Assembly: GCA_001544595.2 (NCBI GenBank)
Contig: FCOH02000013.1
Coordinates: 1 to 64,000, forward strand
DNA length: 64,000 bases
Direction: 5' to 3'
Origin: Caballeronia peredens
Lineage (GTDB): Bacteria > Pseudomonadota > Gammaproteobacteria > Burkholderiales > Burkholderiaceae
Position numbers and translations under genes: made by a program. The notes under the pieces are model-generated. The model did no database searches, was not told the DNA's origin, and was given only the letters and a program-made list of their open reading frames with translations. Positions 44,431 to 56,153 of the stretch are shown piece by piece. Every line of letters starts with the position of its first letter. Position 1 is the first letter of the stretch.

Positions 44431-45165
44431 ATGATCCAGATCTTCGCCGAATACTGGCGCCCGTTTCTCTACTCCGACGGCATGCGCGCGTCGGGCCTCG
44501 TCGTCACGCTGTGGCTGCTCGCCGCGTCGATCGCGCTCGGTTTCTGCGCGTCCGTGCCGCTCGCGTGCGCGCGCGTGTCGAGAAACCGCTGGCTCTCGAC
44601 GCCCGTGCGCATCTACACCTATGTGTTCCGCGGCACGCCGCTCTACGTGCAGTTGCTGCTGCTCTACACGGGCATGTACAGCCTGGAATTCGTGCGCACG
44701 CAGTCGCTGCTGGAAGCGTTTTTTCGCAGCGGCTTCAATTGCGCGATTCTCGCTTTCGCGCTGAACACCTGCGCCTACACGACGGAAATCTTCGCCGGCG
44801 CGATCCGCGCCATTCCGCACGGCGAAGTGGAAGCCGCGCGCGCCTACGGCATGAGCACGTTCACGATGTATCGCCGCGTGATCCTGCCGTCCGCGCTGCG
44901 CCGCGCCTTGCCTTTGTACAGCAACGAAGTGATCCTGATGCTGCACGCGACGACCGTCGCCTTCACGGCGACCGTGCCGGACATCCTGAAGGTCGCGCGC
45001 GACGCCAATTCGGCGACCTATCAGTCGTTCGAATCGTTCGGCATCGCCGCGCTGCTGTATGTGGCGATCTCGTTCGCGCTCGTCGCCGCGTTCCGGCGCG
45101 CGGAGCAGCACTGGCTCGCCTACCTGCGGCCCGCGGGCGCGGTGCGCCCGGCACGGCGCGCGTGA
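44431..45165 (+). CDS. hisM: ABC transporter permease, HisM type
   Basis: A 244-residue partner permease with five helices; loop EIFAGAIRAIPHGEVEAARA followed by GMSTFTMYRRVILPSALRR. FRGTPLYVQLLLLYTG is the usual sequence in polar amino acid permeases. It forms a heterodimer with the product of the preceding gene (22 bp gap). Confidence 0.92.
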   Translation: MIQIFAEYWRPFLYSDGMRASGLVVTLWLLAASIALGFCASVPLACARVSRNRWLSTPVRIYTYVFRGTPLYVQLLLLYTGMYSLEFVRTQSLLEAFFRSGFNCAILAFALNTCAYTTEIFAGAIRAIPHGEVEAARAYGMSTFTMYRRVILPSALRRALPLYSNEVILMLHATTVAFTATVPDILKVARDANSATYQSFESFGIAALLYVAISFALVAAFRRAEQHWLAYLRPAGAVRPARRA

Positions 45166-45231
45166 GCGGTAGAATTCGAACCCATGCAGCAGACGCTGAA
45201 GCACACCCTGTCATCACCCGAGGAGAATGCG

Positions 45232-46023
45232 TTGGAGCCAACCGCCAAGGACGTCGCGACCAAGCTCGTCGCAGAGGACATTCATAAACGCTACGGCGAC
45301 AACGAAGTGTTGAAGGGCGTCTCGCTCGCCGCGAAAGCGGGCGACGTGATCAGCATCATCGGCGCGAGCGGCTCGGGCAAGAGCACGTTTCTGCGCTGCA
45401 TCAACTTTCTGGAAAAGCCCAACGCGGGGCAAATCATCGTCGATGGCGAAGCCGTGCGCACCAAAGCCGACAAAGCCGGCAACCTCGACGTCGCCGATCA
45501 CAAGCAACTGCAGCGCGTGCGCACCAAGCTCGCGATGGTCTTCCAGCATTTCAACCTGTGGTCGCACATGACGGCCATCGAAAACGTGATGGAAGCGCCC
45601 ATCCACGTGCTCGGGCTGTCGAAGAAGGAAGCGGAAGACCGCGCGCGCACGTATCTGGAGAAAGTGGGGCTGCCGCCGCGCGTCGAGAAACAGTATCCGT
45701 CGCATTTGTCGGGCGGCATGCAGCAGCGTGTCGCCATCGCGCGCGCGCTCGCGATGCATCCCGACGTCATGCTCTTCGACGAACCCACGTCCGCGCTCGA
45801 TCCCGAACTCGTCGGCGAAGTGCTGAAGGTGATGCAAAGGCTCGCCGAGGAAGGCCGCACGATGATCGTCGTCACACACGAGATGGGCTTTGCGCGCAAC
45901 GTGTCGAATCACGTGATGTTTCTGCATCAGGGCCGCACGGAGGAAGAGGGCGCGCCCTCGGACGTGCTCAGCGCGCCGAAGAGCGAGCGCCTGAAGCAGT
46001 TCCTGTCCGGCAGCCTCAAGTAA
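45232..46023 (+). CDS. hisP: ABC transporter ATPase, HisP type, TTG start
   Basis: A 263-residue ATPase that powers the transporter. Walker [11 protein letters not shown]-loop FQHFNLW, signature [15 protein letters not shown], Walker [13 protein letters not shown], and switch His in VVTHEMG. Start chosen as TTG at 45232, which follows GAGGAG at ideal spacing and gives the usual length; an ATG at 45184 would add 16 residues with no ribosome site. Confidence 0.93.
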   Translation: MEPTAKDVATKLVAEDIHKRYGDNEVLKGVSLAAKAGDVISIIGASGSGKSTFLRCINFLEKPNAGQIIVDGEAVRTKADKAGNLDVADHKQLQRVRTKLAMVFQHFNLWSHMTAIENVMEAPIHVLGLSKKEAEDRARTYLEKVGLPPRVEKQYPSHLSGGMQQRVAIARALAMHPDVMLFDEPTSALDPELVGEVLKVMQRLAEEGRTMIVVTHEMGFARNVSNHVMFLHQGRTEEEGAPSDVLSAPKSERLKQFLSGSLK

Positions 46024-46024
46024 C

Positions 46025-47053
46025 GTGGGAGTCCCGGGCGGGCCGCTGCAGGTCGTGATCGTGGCGTTGCCGCCCGTTTCGATGAGCGGCATCGCGCCGG
46101 TCATCGACAGTCTCCTGCTGGCCAATGAAATCGACGGGCACCGGCTCTACGAATGGCGCGTGTGCTCGTGGGACGGCCGCCCCGTGCCGCTTTCGGGCGG
46201 CGCGCAATTGCCCGCCGACGGTGCCTTCAACGACGCCGTGCAATGCGACTGGCTGATCGTCGTTTCCGAGCGCTATCAGCAGTTCGCGGACTACCGGCTC
46301 TTTCTCGCGAGTCTCGCGCGCGTGGCGCCGCGCACGCCGCTCGTCAGCGGCATTCATCACGGCGTGTGGTGGCTCGCGATGGCCGGGCAGCTTTCGCAAT
46401 ATCGCGTCGCGGTGAACTGGGAGACGTATCAGCAGTTCACCGAGCAGTTCGAGCGCGCGATCGTCAGCCAGCAGATTTTCGAGATCGACCGCGACCGCGC
46501 GACCTGCACGGGCGGCCAGGCGAGCGTCGACTTCATGCTCGCGATGATCGCGCGCGAGCACGGCCCGGATCTCGCGGAACGCATCGCGGATTCGCTCGGC
46601 ATCGGCGTGTTGCGCGCGGGCAGCGAGCGGCAGCGCATTCCGTTCGTGACCGCGCCGGGCGAGCGTCATCCGCGCCTGAACGACGCGCTGCAACTGATGG
46701 AAGCGAACATCGAAGATCCGCTCGCCACCGACGAAATCGCGAATCTCGTCGGCATTTCGCGCCGGCAACTGGAGCGGCTGTTTCGGCAATATCTCGGCGC
46801 GATGCCGTCGAAGTACTACCTCAATCTGCGCCTGACGAAAGCGCGCACGCAGTTGCAGCGCACGAGCAAATCGGTCGTGCAGATCAGTCTTGCGTGCGGA
46901 TTTTCGTCGGCGGCGCATTTTTCGAACGCGTATCGCGACCGCTTCGGCGTGACGCCGCGCGAGGAACGCCGCAACTGGATCGAGAAGCAGCGCGGCGGCG
47001 CGATCGACGAGCCGCGCGGCGGCGCGCTGATCGAGCCGCCGGACGCCGCGTGA
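46025..47053 (+). CDS. argR: Arginine-responsive AraC/GlxA-type regulator ArgR, GTG start
   Basis: A 342-residue two-domain regulator. Residues about 8-190 are a DJ-1/PfpI-like (GATase1) sensory domain without the catalytic Cys in the usual place; residues about 222-330 are an AraC helix-turn-helix pair (LATDEIANLVGISRRQLERL, SLACGFSSAAHFSNAYRDRF). This is the architecture of ArgR from Pseudomonas aeruginosa, which controls arginine uptake and the aru operon. GTG at 46025, 1 bp after the ATPase stop. Its place between transporter and catabolic genes matches the aot-argR arrangement. Confidence 0.88.
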   Translation: MGVPGGPLQVVIVALPPVSMSGIAPVIDSLLLANEIDGHRLYEWRVCSWDGRPVPLSGGAQLPADGAFNDAVQCDWLIVVSERYQQFADYRLFLASLARVAPRTPLVSGIHHGVWWLAMAGQLSQYRVAVNWETYQQFTEQFERAIVSQQIFEIDRDRATCTGGQASVDFMLAMIAREHGPDLAERIADSLGIGVLRAGSERQRIPFVTAPGERHPRLNDALQLMEANIEDPLATDEIANLVGISRRQLERLFRQYLGAMPSKYYLNLRLTKARTQLQRTSKSVVQISLACGFSSAAHFSNAYRDRFGVTPREERRNWIEKQRGGAIDEPRGGALIEPPDAA

Positions 47054-47081
47054 ACGGCGGGCGAAAAAGCCCATCGAAGCA

Positions 47082-47097
47082 TGTCGCGAACGCGCAA
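47082..47097 (+). promoter_or_regulatory. Candidate ArgR half-site upstream of astC
   Basis: TGTCGC-N8-AA matches exactly the half-site reported for Pseudomonas ArgR (TGTCGCN8AAN5), 86 bp before the astC ATG. A second half-site at the expected direct-repeat spacing is poor. Next to it, GAACC recurs four times (GAACCAATTGCTT, GAACCGATTGCAC, GAACCGGTGC, GAACC). Confidence 0.45.
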
Positions 47098-47182
47098 GAC
47101 GGAACGCGCGCGATTGCCTAATATCGAACCAATTGCTTGAACCGATTGCACGAACCGGTGCGAACCTGACAAGGAGTGGCTC

Positions 47183-48412
47183 ATGACCGACATCAATGTG
47201 AATCGCGGGACGTTTGACGAAGTGATGGTTCCGGTGTTCGCACCGGCGAGTTTCGTGCCCGACCGGGGCCGCGGCTCGCGCGTCTGGGACACCGAAGGCC
47301 GCGATTATGTCGATTTCGCCGGCGGCATCGCGGTGACGGCGCTGGGTCACGGCCATCCCGAACTGCTGAAAGTGCTGCACGAACAGGGCGAAAAGCTCTG
47401 GCATATCGGCAACGGCTACACGAATGCGCCGGTGTTGCGCCTCGCGAAACGCCTGACCGATCTCACTTTCGCCGATCGCGCGTTCTTCGCGAACTCGGGC
47501 GCGGAGGCGAACGAAGCGGCGCTCAAGCTCGCACGCCGCTATGCGATCGACAATCACGGCCCGGACAAGATCGAGATCATCTCGTTTACGCAGTCGTTCC
47601 ACGGGCGCACGTTCTTCACCGTCAGCGTCGGCGGCCAGCCGAAGTATGCGGAAGGCTTCGGGCCGCAGCCGCAGGGCATCCGTCATCTGCCGTACAACGA
47701 TCTGCCGAAGGCGCTCGAAGCGATCGGCCCGAAAACCTGCGCGGTGATCGTCGAGCCGGTGCAGGGCGAAGGCGGCGTGCTGCCCGCCGATCCCGCGTTC
47801 CTCAAGGGCCTGCGCGAAGCGTGCGACCAGCACGACGCATTGCTCATCTTCGACGAAGTGCAGACCGGCGTCGGCCGCACCGGCACGTTCTACGCGTACA
47901 TGCAGTACGGCGTGACGCCCGACATCCTCACGAGCGCGAAGGCGCTCGGCAACGGCTTTCCGATCGGCGCGATGCTCACCACCGACGACATCGCCGCGCA
48001 CTTCAAGGTCGGCGTGCACGGCACGACATACGGCGGCAATCCGCTGGGCGCGTCGATTGCGGAGAAGGTCGTCGAACTGATCAGCGATCCGAAGCTGCTA
48101 GAAGGCGTGAACCAGCGCAGCGAAGCGATCAAGGCGCATCTCGCGCGCATCAACGAGCGCTTCGGCCTGTTCAGCGAGATTCGCGGCCGCGGCCTGCTGA
48201 TCGGCGCCGAACTGAACGACGCCTACAAGGATCGCGCGAAGGACGTGCTGAACGCGGCGGCGGCCAACGGCGTGATCATGCTGATCGCCGGGCCGAACGT
48301 GCTGCGCTTCGCGCCGTCGCTCGTGATGCCGATGGCCGATCTCGACGAAGGCTTCGCGCGCATCGAAAAGGCGATCGGACAGGTCGTCGGCGCGGCCGCC
48401 GTCGCCCGCTGA
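47183..48412 (+). CDS. astC: Succinylornithine/acetylornithine aminotransferase
   Basis: A 409-residue class III PLP aminotransferase. Visible: [28 protein letters not shown] (Asp contacting PLP), SAKALGNG with PLP-Lys at residue 253, and [10 protein letters not shown]. In the AST pathway it transaminates N2-succinylornithine with 2-oxoglutarate; it may also act on acetylornithine in biosynthesis. It starts the catabolic operon 129 bp after argR and follows AAGGAG. Confidence 0.95.
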   Translation: MTDINVNRGTFDEVMVPVFAPASFVPDRGRGSRVWDTEGRDYVDFAGGIAVTALGHGHPELLKVLHEQGEKLWHIGNGYTNAPVLRLAKRLTDLTFADRAFFANSGAEANEAALKLARRYAIDNHGPDKIEIISFTQSFHGRTFFTVSVGGQPKYAEGFGPQPQGIRHLPYNDLPKALEAIGPKTCAVIVEPVQGEGGVLPADPAFLKGLREACDQHDALLIFDEVQTGVGRTGTFYAYMQYGVTPDILTSAKALGNGFPIGAMLTTDDIAAHFKVGVHGTTYGGNPLGASIAEKVVELISDPKLLEGVNQRSEAIKAHLARINERFGLFSEIRGRGLLIGAELNDAYKDRAKDVLNAAAANGVIMLIAGPNVLRFAPSLVMPMADLDEGFARIEKAIGQVVGAAAVAR

Positions 48413-48446
48413 TCGCACGCCGATCACTCGATAACAGGACCCGACG

Positions 48447-49493
48447 ATGCTCTTCGTTCGTCCCGCAAGGCTCTCCGATCTCGACGCGCTCGAACACATG
48501 GCGCGCGCGGCGCAGCCCGTGCTGCACTCGCTGCCGCGCGACCGGCATGCGCTGGAAACGCGCGTCGCGCTCTCCGAGGATTCGTTTCGCGCCGAAGTGG
48601 AATTCCCGGGCGAGGAGTTCTATCTCTTCGTGCTCGAGGACGCGCAGTCCGGCAGGCTGCTCGGCACATCGAGCATCGTCGCGTCGGCGGGCTATTCCGA
48701 ACCGTTCTATGCGTTTCGCAACGATGCGCTGATCCACGCGTCGCGCGAGCTCAAGGTGAACCGCAAGATCCACGCGCTCACGATGTCGCACGAACTGACG
48801 GGCAAGAGCCGCCTGACGGGCTTTTATATCGATCCGTCGCTGCGCACGGCCGAGGGCGAAGCGGCGGCGCATCTGCTTTCGCGTGCGCGCATGCTGTATA
48901 TCGCCGCGAATCGCAAGCGCTTTTCGAGCGAAGTGTTCTCGCTGATGCTGGGCGTCACCGATGAGCAAGGCGTGTCGCCGTTCTGGGAAGCCGTCGGGCG
49001 CAAGTTCTTCGGCCGCGACTTCGAGCAGGTCGAACTCGAGTCGGGCGGACGCAGCCGCACGTTCATCGCCGAAGTCATGCCGAGCTATCCGCTCTATGTG
49101 CCGCTCCTGCCCGGCGAGGCGCAACGCGTGCTCGGCGAGCCCAACGAGAGCACGCTGCTCGCCTACGACATCCATCTCGAAGAAGGTTTCGAGCCCGACC
49201 GTTTCGTCGATATCTTTGATGCCGGTCCGGTGCTCACGATCGCCGTCAACAAGAGCGCCGCGGCAGGCTCGGGCGAGTTGCGCGCCGTGCGCGATGCCGC
49301 GTCCGCGAGCGGCGCGCCGTATCTCGTCGCGGCGGGCGGCGCGCACGCGTTCCGCTGCATCGTGGCTCCGCTTGCGGGCACGCGCGCCGATGGCGCCGCG
49401 CTCGCCGCCGCCGCGTGCGACGCGCTCGGCGTGCAGGAGAAGGACACGGTGCGCTGCGTGCCGTTGCATCAGGCTTCGGGAGAATTGCAATGA
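48447..49493 (+). CDS. aruF: Arginine/ornithine succinyltransferase alpha subunit
   Basis: A 348-residue AstA-family protein: MLFVRPARLSDLDALEHMAR, then LTMSHELTGKSRLTGFYIDP and SPFWEAVGRKFFGRDFEQVE. It transfers succinyl from succinyl-CoA to arginine, the first AST step. The neighbouring second AstA paralogue shows the two-subunit (AruF/AruG) type known in Pseudomonas, unlike the single AstA of E. coli. It overlaps the next gene by 4 bp. Confidence 0.92.
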   Translation: MLFVRPARLSDLDALEHMARAAQPVLHSLPRDRHALETRVALSEDSFRAEVEFPGEEFYLFVLEDAQSGRLLGTSSIVASAGYSEPFYAFRNDALIHASRELKVNRKIHALTMSHELTGKSRLTGFYIDPSLRTAEGEAAAHLLSRARMLYIAANRKRFSSEVFSLMLGVTDEQGVSPFWEAVGRKFFGRDFEQVELESGGRSRTFIAEVMPSYPLYVPLLPGEAQRVLGEPNESTLLAYDIHLEEGFEPDRFVDIFDAGPVLTIAVNKSAAAGSGELRAVRDAASASGAPYLVAAGGAHAFRCIVAPLAGTRADGAALAAAACDALGVQEKDTVRCVPLHQASGELQ

Positions 49494-50518
49494 TCGTCGT
49501 GCGTTGCACGCAGCCGGGCGACGTCGACGCGCTCGTCGCGCTCGCCCAGGAAACGGGGCCGGGCCTCACCACGTTCAAGCCCGATCGCGCGGCGCTCGCC
49601 GCTCGCGTCGAACGCGTGCGCCGCACGCTGACCGGCGACGCGCGGCCCTTCGAGGCAGGCTATTTCTTCGTGATGGAAGACACCGCGAGCGGCGACGTCG
49701 CGGGCGTATGCGGCATCGAAACGGAAGTCGGGCTCGAGCAGCCGTTCTACAACTACCGCGTGTCGACGGTCGTGCATGCGAGCCAGGACATGGGCGTGTG
49801 GACGCGCATGTCGTTGCTCAACATCTCGCACGATCTGACGGGCTACGCGGAAGTGTGCTCGCTGTTCCTGAGCCCGCGCTATCGCACGGCGGGCGTGGGC
49901 GGCCTGTTGTCGCGTTCGCGTTTCATGTTCATCGCGCAGTTTCCGGAGCGCTTTCCGCAGCGGCTGTGCGCGGAACTGCGCGGCCATTTCGACGAGAACG
50001 GCGAGTCGCCATTCTGGAACGCGGTCGGCTCGCATTTCTACCAGATCGATTTCAACGAAGCGGATTATCTGAGCTCGCACGGCAAGAAGTCCTTCGTCGC
50101 CGAGCTGATGCCGCGCTATCCGGTGTATCTCGACCTGCTGCCCGACAGCGCGCAACAGGCGGTCGGCGTCACGCACCGGGACACCGCGCCCGCGCGCAAG
50201 ATGCTCGAAGCGGAAGGGCTGCGCTATGAGAATCACGTCGATATCTTCGATGCGGGCCCGGTGCTCGAATGTCATATCGCCGACTTGCGCACGGTGCGCG
50301 AGAGCGCGATCGCGCGCGTGAAGATCGTGGAGCAGCGGCCGGCGAGCGACGTGAAAAGCCTCGTCTCCAACACGCTGCTCGACGACTTCCGCTGCGGCGC
50401 CGCGACCGGCGCGATCGAAGACGGCACGTTCCTGCTTACGTCCGACGAAGCCGCCGCGCTGCGCGTCGGGGAAGGCGACGACGTGCGCGTTCTGACTTCC
50501 CATCCGCGCACGAAATAA
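49490..50518 (+). CDS. aruG: Arginine succinyltransferase beta subunit
   Basis: A 342-residue AstA-family protein, second copy: MIVVRCTQPGDVDALVALAQ, LLNISHDLTGYAEVCSLFL, SPFWNAVGSHFYQIDFNEAD. It presumably forms the heteromeric enzyme with AruF. The ATG at 49490 overlaps the aruF stop (ATGA), and the longer in-frame opening 75 bp upstream was rejected. Confidence 0.93.
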   Translation: MIVVRCTQPGDVDALVALAQETGPGLTTFKPDRAALAARVERVRRTLTGDARPFEAGYFFVMEDTASGDVAGVCGIETEVGLEQPFYNYRVSTVVHASQDMGVWTRMSLLNISHDLTGYAEVCSLFLSPRYRTAGVGGLLSRSRFMFIAQFPERFPQRLCAELRGHFDENGESPFWNAVGSHFYQIDFNEADYLSSHGKKSFVAELMPRYPVYLDLLPDSAQQAVGVTHRDTAPARKMLEAEGLRYENHVDIFDAGPVLECHIADLRTVRESAIARVKIVEQRPASDVKSLVSNTLLDDFRCGAATGAIEDGTFLLTSDEAAALRVGEGDDVRVLTSHPRTK

Positions 50519-52003
<1,485 letters not shown>

Positions 52004-52031
52004 GACACGGTTGGCGGAACACGAAGGATTC

Positions 52032-53384
52032 ATGATGCAGGCATCGAAAGCATTCGAAGCGAACTTCGACGGACTCGTCGGCCCGACGCACAACTACGCG
52101 GGACTGTCGTTCGGCAACGTCGCGTCGCGCAACAACGAGAAATCGGTGGCGAACCCGAAGGCCGCCGCGAAGCAGGGCTTGCGCAAGATGAAGCGGCTCG
52201 CGGATCTCGGTTTCCATCAGGGCGTGCTGCCGCCGCTCGAACGGCCGTCGGTCAGACTCTTGCGCGATCTCGGCTTTTCCGGCGACGACGCCAGCGTGAT
52301 CGCACGCGCCGCGCGCGAAGCGCCGGAATTGCTGGCGGCGGCGAGTTCGGCATCGTCGATGTGGACGGCGAACGCCGCGACCGTGAGTCCGTCGGCGGAT
52401 ACGGACGACGGCCGCGTGCATTTCACGCCGGCGAACCTCGCGGCCAAGCTGCATCGCGCGATCGAGCACGGCGAAACGCGCCGCACGCTCGCCGCGATCT
52501 TCGCCGACGAAGCGCGCTTTCGCATTCATCATGCGCTGCCCGGCACGCCCGCGCTCGGCGACGAAGGCGCGGCCAACCACACGCGTTTCGCGCGCGAATA
52601 CGGCGAGAAGGGCGTCGAGTTCTTCGTCTATGGCCGCAGCGAATATCGCCACGGGCCGCAGCCGCAACGCTATCCCGCGCGTCAGACGCTGGAAGCGAGC
52701 CGCGCGGTCGCGCGCCTGCACGGCCTCGCCGAGAACGCGACCGTGTTCGCGCAGCAGTTGCCCGACGTGATCGATGCCGGCGTGTTCCACAACGACGTGA
52801 TCGCGGTGGGCAATCGCACGACGCTCTTCTGTCACGAGCGCGCGTTCGTCGATCAGCACAAGGTCTACGACGAACTGCGCGCGAAGCTCGACGCGCACGG
52901 CACGCCGTTCGCGGCGCTCGAAGTGCCGGAAAGCGAGGTGAGCGTCGAGGACGCGGTGTCGTCGTATCTGTTCAACAGCCAGTTGCTGTCGAGCGCGGAT
53001 GGCCGGCAACTGCTGGTCGTGCCGCAGGAGTGCCGCGAAAACGCGCGCGTGGCGGCGTATCTCGACTCGCTCGCATCGCGCGCAACGCCGATCGACGAAG
53101 TGCTCGTCTTCGATCTGCGCGAAAGCATGAAGAACGGCGGCGGTCCCGCGTGCCTGCGTTTGCGCGTCGTGCTGAACGATGCCGAGCGCGCCGCGGTCAA
53201 CCCGCGCGTCTGGATAAACGATGCGCTTTTCGCGCAACTCGACGCGTGGATCGATGCGCATTATCGCGATCGTCTCGCGCCGGCCGATCTCGCCGATCCG
53301 ACGCTGCTCGCCGAATCGCGTGCGGCGCTCGACGAACTGACGACCATTCTCGGACTCGGTGCCGTCTATGACTTCCAGCGCTGA
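52032..53384 (+). CDS. astB: N-succinylarginine dihydrolase
   Basis: A 450-residue AstB, which converts succinylarginine to succinylornithine, CO2 and two ammonia, step two of AST. N-terminus [20 protein letters not shown] is the family signature; catalytic His lies in [10 protein letters not shown] and catalytic Cys in [13 protein letters not shown]. Start: ATG at 52032 or the next codon ATG at 52035, both after GAAGGA. A TTG further upstream is less likely. The stop overlaps astE by 17 bp. Confidence 0.96.
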   Translation: MMQASKAFEANFDGLVGPTHNYAGLSFGNVASRNNEKSVANPKAAAKQGLRKMKRLADLGFHQGVLPPLERPSVRLLRDLGFSGDDASVIARAAREAPELLAAASSASSMWTANAATVSPSADTDDGRVHFTPANLAAKLHRAIEHGETRRTLAAIFADEARFRIHHALPGTPALGDEGAANHTRFAREYGEKGVEFFVYGRSEYRHGPQPQRYPARQTLEASRAVARLHGLAENATVFAQQLPDVIDAGVFHNDVIAVGNRTTLFCHERAFVDQHKVYDELRAKLDAHGTPFAALEVPESEVSVEDAVSSYLFNSQLLSSADGRQLLVVPQECRENARVAAYLDSLASRATPIDEVLVFDLRESMKNGGGPACLRLRVVLNDAERAAVNPRVWINDALFAQLDAWIDAHYRDRLAPADLADPTLLAESRAALDELTTILGLGAVYDFQR

Positions 53385-54402
53385 TTCGCGTCTGCTCGAC
53401 GACTTTCTCGCGTACACGCTCGCAGGCGAGCGTCCGGCGACGCGCTCCGGCAGCGTGCCGTCGGGCGTGCGCTGGACGTGGCAGGGCGAAGGCGTGCTGC
53501 TGCTCGAACCCGCGCGAACGCCGGCGTCGAGCGTGCTTGCATCGGCGGGCGTTCATGGCGATGAAACCGCGCCCATCGAAATGCTGTCGCGGCTCGTCGC
53601 GGATATCGCTCGTGGCCGCGCGCCGCTTGCCGCGCGCGTGCTCGTGATCCTCGGCAATATCGGCGCGATGCGCGCGGGCGAGCGCTATATCGACGACGAT
53701 CTCAACCGGCTTTTCAGCGGCCGTCACGCGGCGCTGCGCGACAGCCGCGAAGCGCCGCGCGCCGCGGAACTGGAACGCGCCGCGCTGCAATTCTTCGCTG
53801 GCGCCACGCATCCGAAATGGCACATCGACATGCACACGGCGATTCGCGCGTCGGTGTTCGAGCAGTTCGCGCTGCTGCCGCACACGGGCGCGCCGCTCGC
53901 CCGCGCGATGTTTGACTGGCTGCGCGATGCGCGCCTGCAGGCCGTGCTGCTGCATCGCGAGAAAGGCAACACGTTCACGCATTTCACGGCCCAGCAAGCG
54001 GGCGCGCTCGCGTGCACGCTCGAACTCGGCAAGGTGCGGCCGTTCGGTGAAAACGATCTCGCGCGTTTCGCGGCGTCGGACGCGGCGCTGCGTCGTCTCG
54101 TGGCGGACGAGGCGGCGAGCGAGGCGAACGGGACAGCAGCGCGCACGCCGTTGCGCGTGTTCACGGTCATCGCGCAGATCGACAAGCAGAGCGAGCATTT
54201 CGTGCTGAACGTCGCGAGCGATGTGCCGAATTTCACCGCATTTCCGGCCGGCACCGAACTCGCGCACGACGGCGATTATCGCTATCGCGTGTCGCACGAC
54301 GAAGAGCGCATCGTGTTTCCGAATCCGAAAGTGAAGCCGGGCTTGCGCGCCGGCCTGATGGTCATCGACACCACCGATTCGACGCTTGCTTCGTTAAGCT
54401 GA
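53368..54402 (+). CDS. astE: Succinylglutamate desuccinylase
   Basis: A 344-residue zinc peptidase-like enzyme that splits succinylglutamate to succinate and glutamate, the last AST step. Zinc ligands His63 and Glu66 (GVHGDETAP) and His156 (HIDMHTAI); catalytic Glu219 in [13 protein letters not shown] at 53368 lies inside the astB end, giving translational coupling. It is the last catabolic gene. Confidence 0.95.
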   Translation: MTSSADSRLLDDFLAYTLAGERPATRSGSVPSGVRWTWQGEGVLLLEPARTPASSVLASAGVHGDETAPIEMLSRLVADIARGRAPLAARVLVILGNIGAMRAGERYIDDDLNRLFSGRHAALRDSREAPRAAELERAALQFFAGATHPKWHIDMHTAIRASVFEQFALLPHTGAPLARAMFDWLRDARLQAVLLHREKGNTFTHFTAQQAGALACTLELGKVRPFGENDLARFAASDAALRRLVADEAASEANGTAARTPLRVFTVIAQIDKQSEHFVLNVASDVPNFTAFPAGTELAHDGDYRYRVSHDEERIVFPNPKVKPGLRAGLMVIDTTDSTLASLS

Positions 54403-54405
54403 AGA

Positions 54406-54440
54406 TTCGCCCTTCGCTCTTCGCTCTTCGCTCTTCGCTC
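54406..54440. repeat. 7-bp tandem repeat TTCGCTC, five units
   Basis: TTCGCCC once, then TTCGCTC four times, starting 3 bp after the astE stop. Likely replication slippage; it lies between astE and argT. Confidence 0.8.
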
Positions 54441-54671
54441 CCGCGAGTCGCGGACTTGCGCGAGCGCGACATCGGTTTGCCCCCTCACATCCCCGCTTCG
54501 TCGGGCGCGTCACGGTGCGCCCGCGCGCTACAATCGCGCCCGGTGTTCGACGCGACGCGTCAAGCCGTGGTCGCGCGCTCGAGTGTGATCTTTTGTGGCG
54601 GCGATGCTTCGGTCGCTGCGACGGGGCGCATCGGAACATGCATATCGAACTGCAATGCAAGGAGAGGGAAG

Positions 54672-55487
54672 TTGAGAAAGACGCATAGGATCAGCCGCAA
54701 GCTTGCCGCGTTCGCGGTACTCGGCGCGACGGTCACAATGGGCTTCGCCGCGCTGGGCGCGCAGGCGGCCGACAACATGAAGGAACTGCGCTTTGGCGTC
54801 GAGGCGTCTTACGCGCCGTTCGAGTCGAAGACGCCGGGCGGCGAGCTGACGGGCTTCGATATCGATATCGGCAATGCGGTGTGCGCGAAGCTGAAGATGA
54901 AGTGCGTGTGGGTCGAAAATTCGTTCGACGGCCTGATTCCGGCGTTGCAGGCGCGCAAGTTCGACGGCATCAACTCGGACATGACGATCACCGACAAGCG
55001 CCGCGCCGTCATCGACTTTACCGATCCGATCTACACGATTCCGAATCAGTTGATCGCGAAGAAGGGCAGCGCGATCCAGCCGACGGTCGCCGGTCTCGCG
55101 GGCAAGCGCGTGGGCGTGCTGCAGGGCTCGATCCAGGAGACGTACGCGAAGGCGAAGTGGGCGCCGGCGGGTATCGATGTCGAGTCGTATCAGGCGCAGG
55201 ACCAGATTTACGCGGATCTGGCGTCGGGCCGTCTGGATGCCGCGTTTCAGGACGCCGAGGCAGCCTCGAAGGGCTTTCTGAAGCAGCCGCAGGGCGCGGG
55301 CTTCGCCTTCGCGGGCCCGGCGGTCAGCGACGACAAGCTGCTCGGCGCGGGCGTCGGTTTCGGCGTGCGCAAGAACGACCGGGCGCTGAAGGAATCGCTC
55401 AATCGCGCGCTGAAGGAACTGAAGGACGACGGCACGATCGAGCGCTTCGCGGCGAAGTACTTCGATGTGAAGGTGGTGTTGAAGTAG
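54672..55487 (+). CDS. argT: Periplasmic lysine/arginine/ornithine-binding protein, TTG start
   Basis: A 271-residue type 3 solute-binding protein. Signal peptide runs to about residue 33 (GAQA-ADN); the binding domain begins ELRFGVEASYAPFESKTPGG, with GFDIDIGNAVCAKLKMKCVW and the pair Cys expected for ArgT/HisJ. It captures basic amino acids for the permease encoded about 10 kb upstream. Start TTG at 54672 follows GGAGAGGGA and begins the signal MRKTHRISRKLAAFAV. A perfect 14-bp hairpin closes the operon. Confidence 0.93.
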   Translation: MRKTHRISRKLAAFAVLGATVTMGFAALGAQAADNMKELRFGVEASYAPFESKTPGGELTGFDIDIGNAVCAKLKMKCVWVENSFDGLIPALQARKFDGINSDMTITDKRRAVIDFTDPIYTIPNQLIAKKGSAIQPTVAGLAGKRVGVLQGSIQETYAKAKWAPAGIDVESYQAQDQIYADLASGRLDAAFQDAEAASKGFLKQPQGAGFAFAGPAVSDDKLLGAGVGFGVRKNDRALKESLNRALKELKDDGTIERFAAKYFDVKVVLK

Positions 55488-55520
55488 GGCGGCGGCAGGG
55501 CTCGCGCTGCGTCGAATGTC

Positions 55521-55552
55521 GAGTTCGCTCCGGCACAGGCCGGAGCGAACTC
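55521..55552 (+). terminator. Hairpin after argT
   Basis: 14-bp perfect stem GAGTTCGCTCCGGC / GCCGGAGCGAACTC, ACAG loop. T-run is short (TCTTCG). 34 bp after the argT stop. Confidence 0.75.
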
Positions 55553-55760
55553 TTCGAGCACAGTGGGAGGCATACCGACCGTCTGGCAACACTTCGTCCT
55601 TGACGAATGGCATTGACTTTTGGACCACATGTGCGACAGCGATGACGCCGACGCACGCTTCGTCCGATTGAATTCGAGACTGTCGCTGATCGCTAGCCGA
55701 TGCCGAAGGATGCTTCCAGCGGCTCCGACAGCGGCCGTGCCGACGTGCGCCTGACGCGGT

Positions 55761-56153
55761 TTATCGAATGCCGTAGATGACGGACAGATAGTCGGCCAGG
55801 TCTTCGTGATCCACTTGGCCTTCGGCGACTTCCACCATGATCTCGACCAGCTTGTTTTCGATCTCCGGCAACGGAGGCAAGTTATAGCCTTCCAGGCTCA
55901 AGTAGGCGAGCGCGCATACGAGTGCCGTCCGTTTGTTTCCGTCGTTGAACACATGCCCGCGTGCGATGGCTACGGCGTACATTGCTGCCGTGCCAAATAC
56001 GTCGTCGAGCCCGGCATACATCGCATGATTCTCTACGCGCCCCAATACTGCTTCGACGCCCCCGACGCCCGCCTGACCGAAGCCTGCCAAACCGCCTTCT
56101 GCACTGAGAATGCGATCGTGAACGGTGATGACGTAGTGAACATCAAGCAGCAT
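55761..56153 (-). CDS. doc: Doc-family (death-on-curing) toxin
   Basis: A 130-residue protein that fits the Doc branch of the Fic superfamily. The catalytic loop is HVFNDGNKRTAL (His67, Asn73-Lys74-Arg75), close to Doc HIFNDANKRTAL and unlike the Fic HPFxxGNGR AMPylation loop; Lys replaces the second Gly. Doc phosphorylates EF-Tu and stops translation. It overlaps the upstream small gene by ATGA, the normal order antitoxin then toxin. Activity cannot be told from sequence alone. Confidence 0.9.
   Translation of the reverse strand: MLLDVHYVITVHDRILSAEGGLAGFGQAGVGGVEAVLGRVENHAMYAGLDDVFGTAAMYAVAIARGHVFNDGNKRTALVCALAYLSLEGYNLPPLPEIENKLVEIMVEVAEGQVDHEDLADYLSVIYGIR

Noticed and set aside
46016..48019. 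667-codon minus frame across argR and astC
   Set aside because: Antisense shadow of two well-supported genes.
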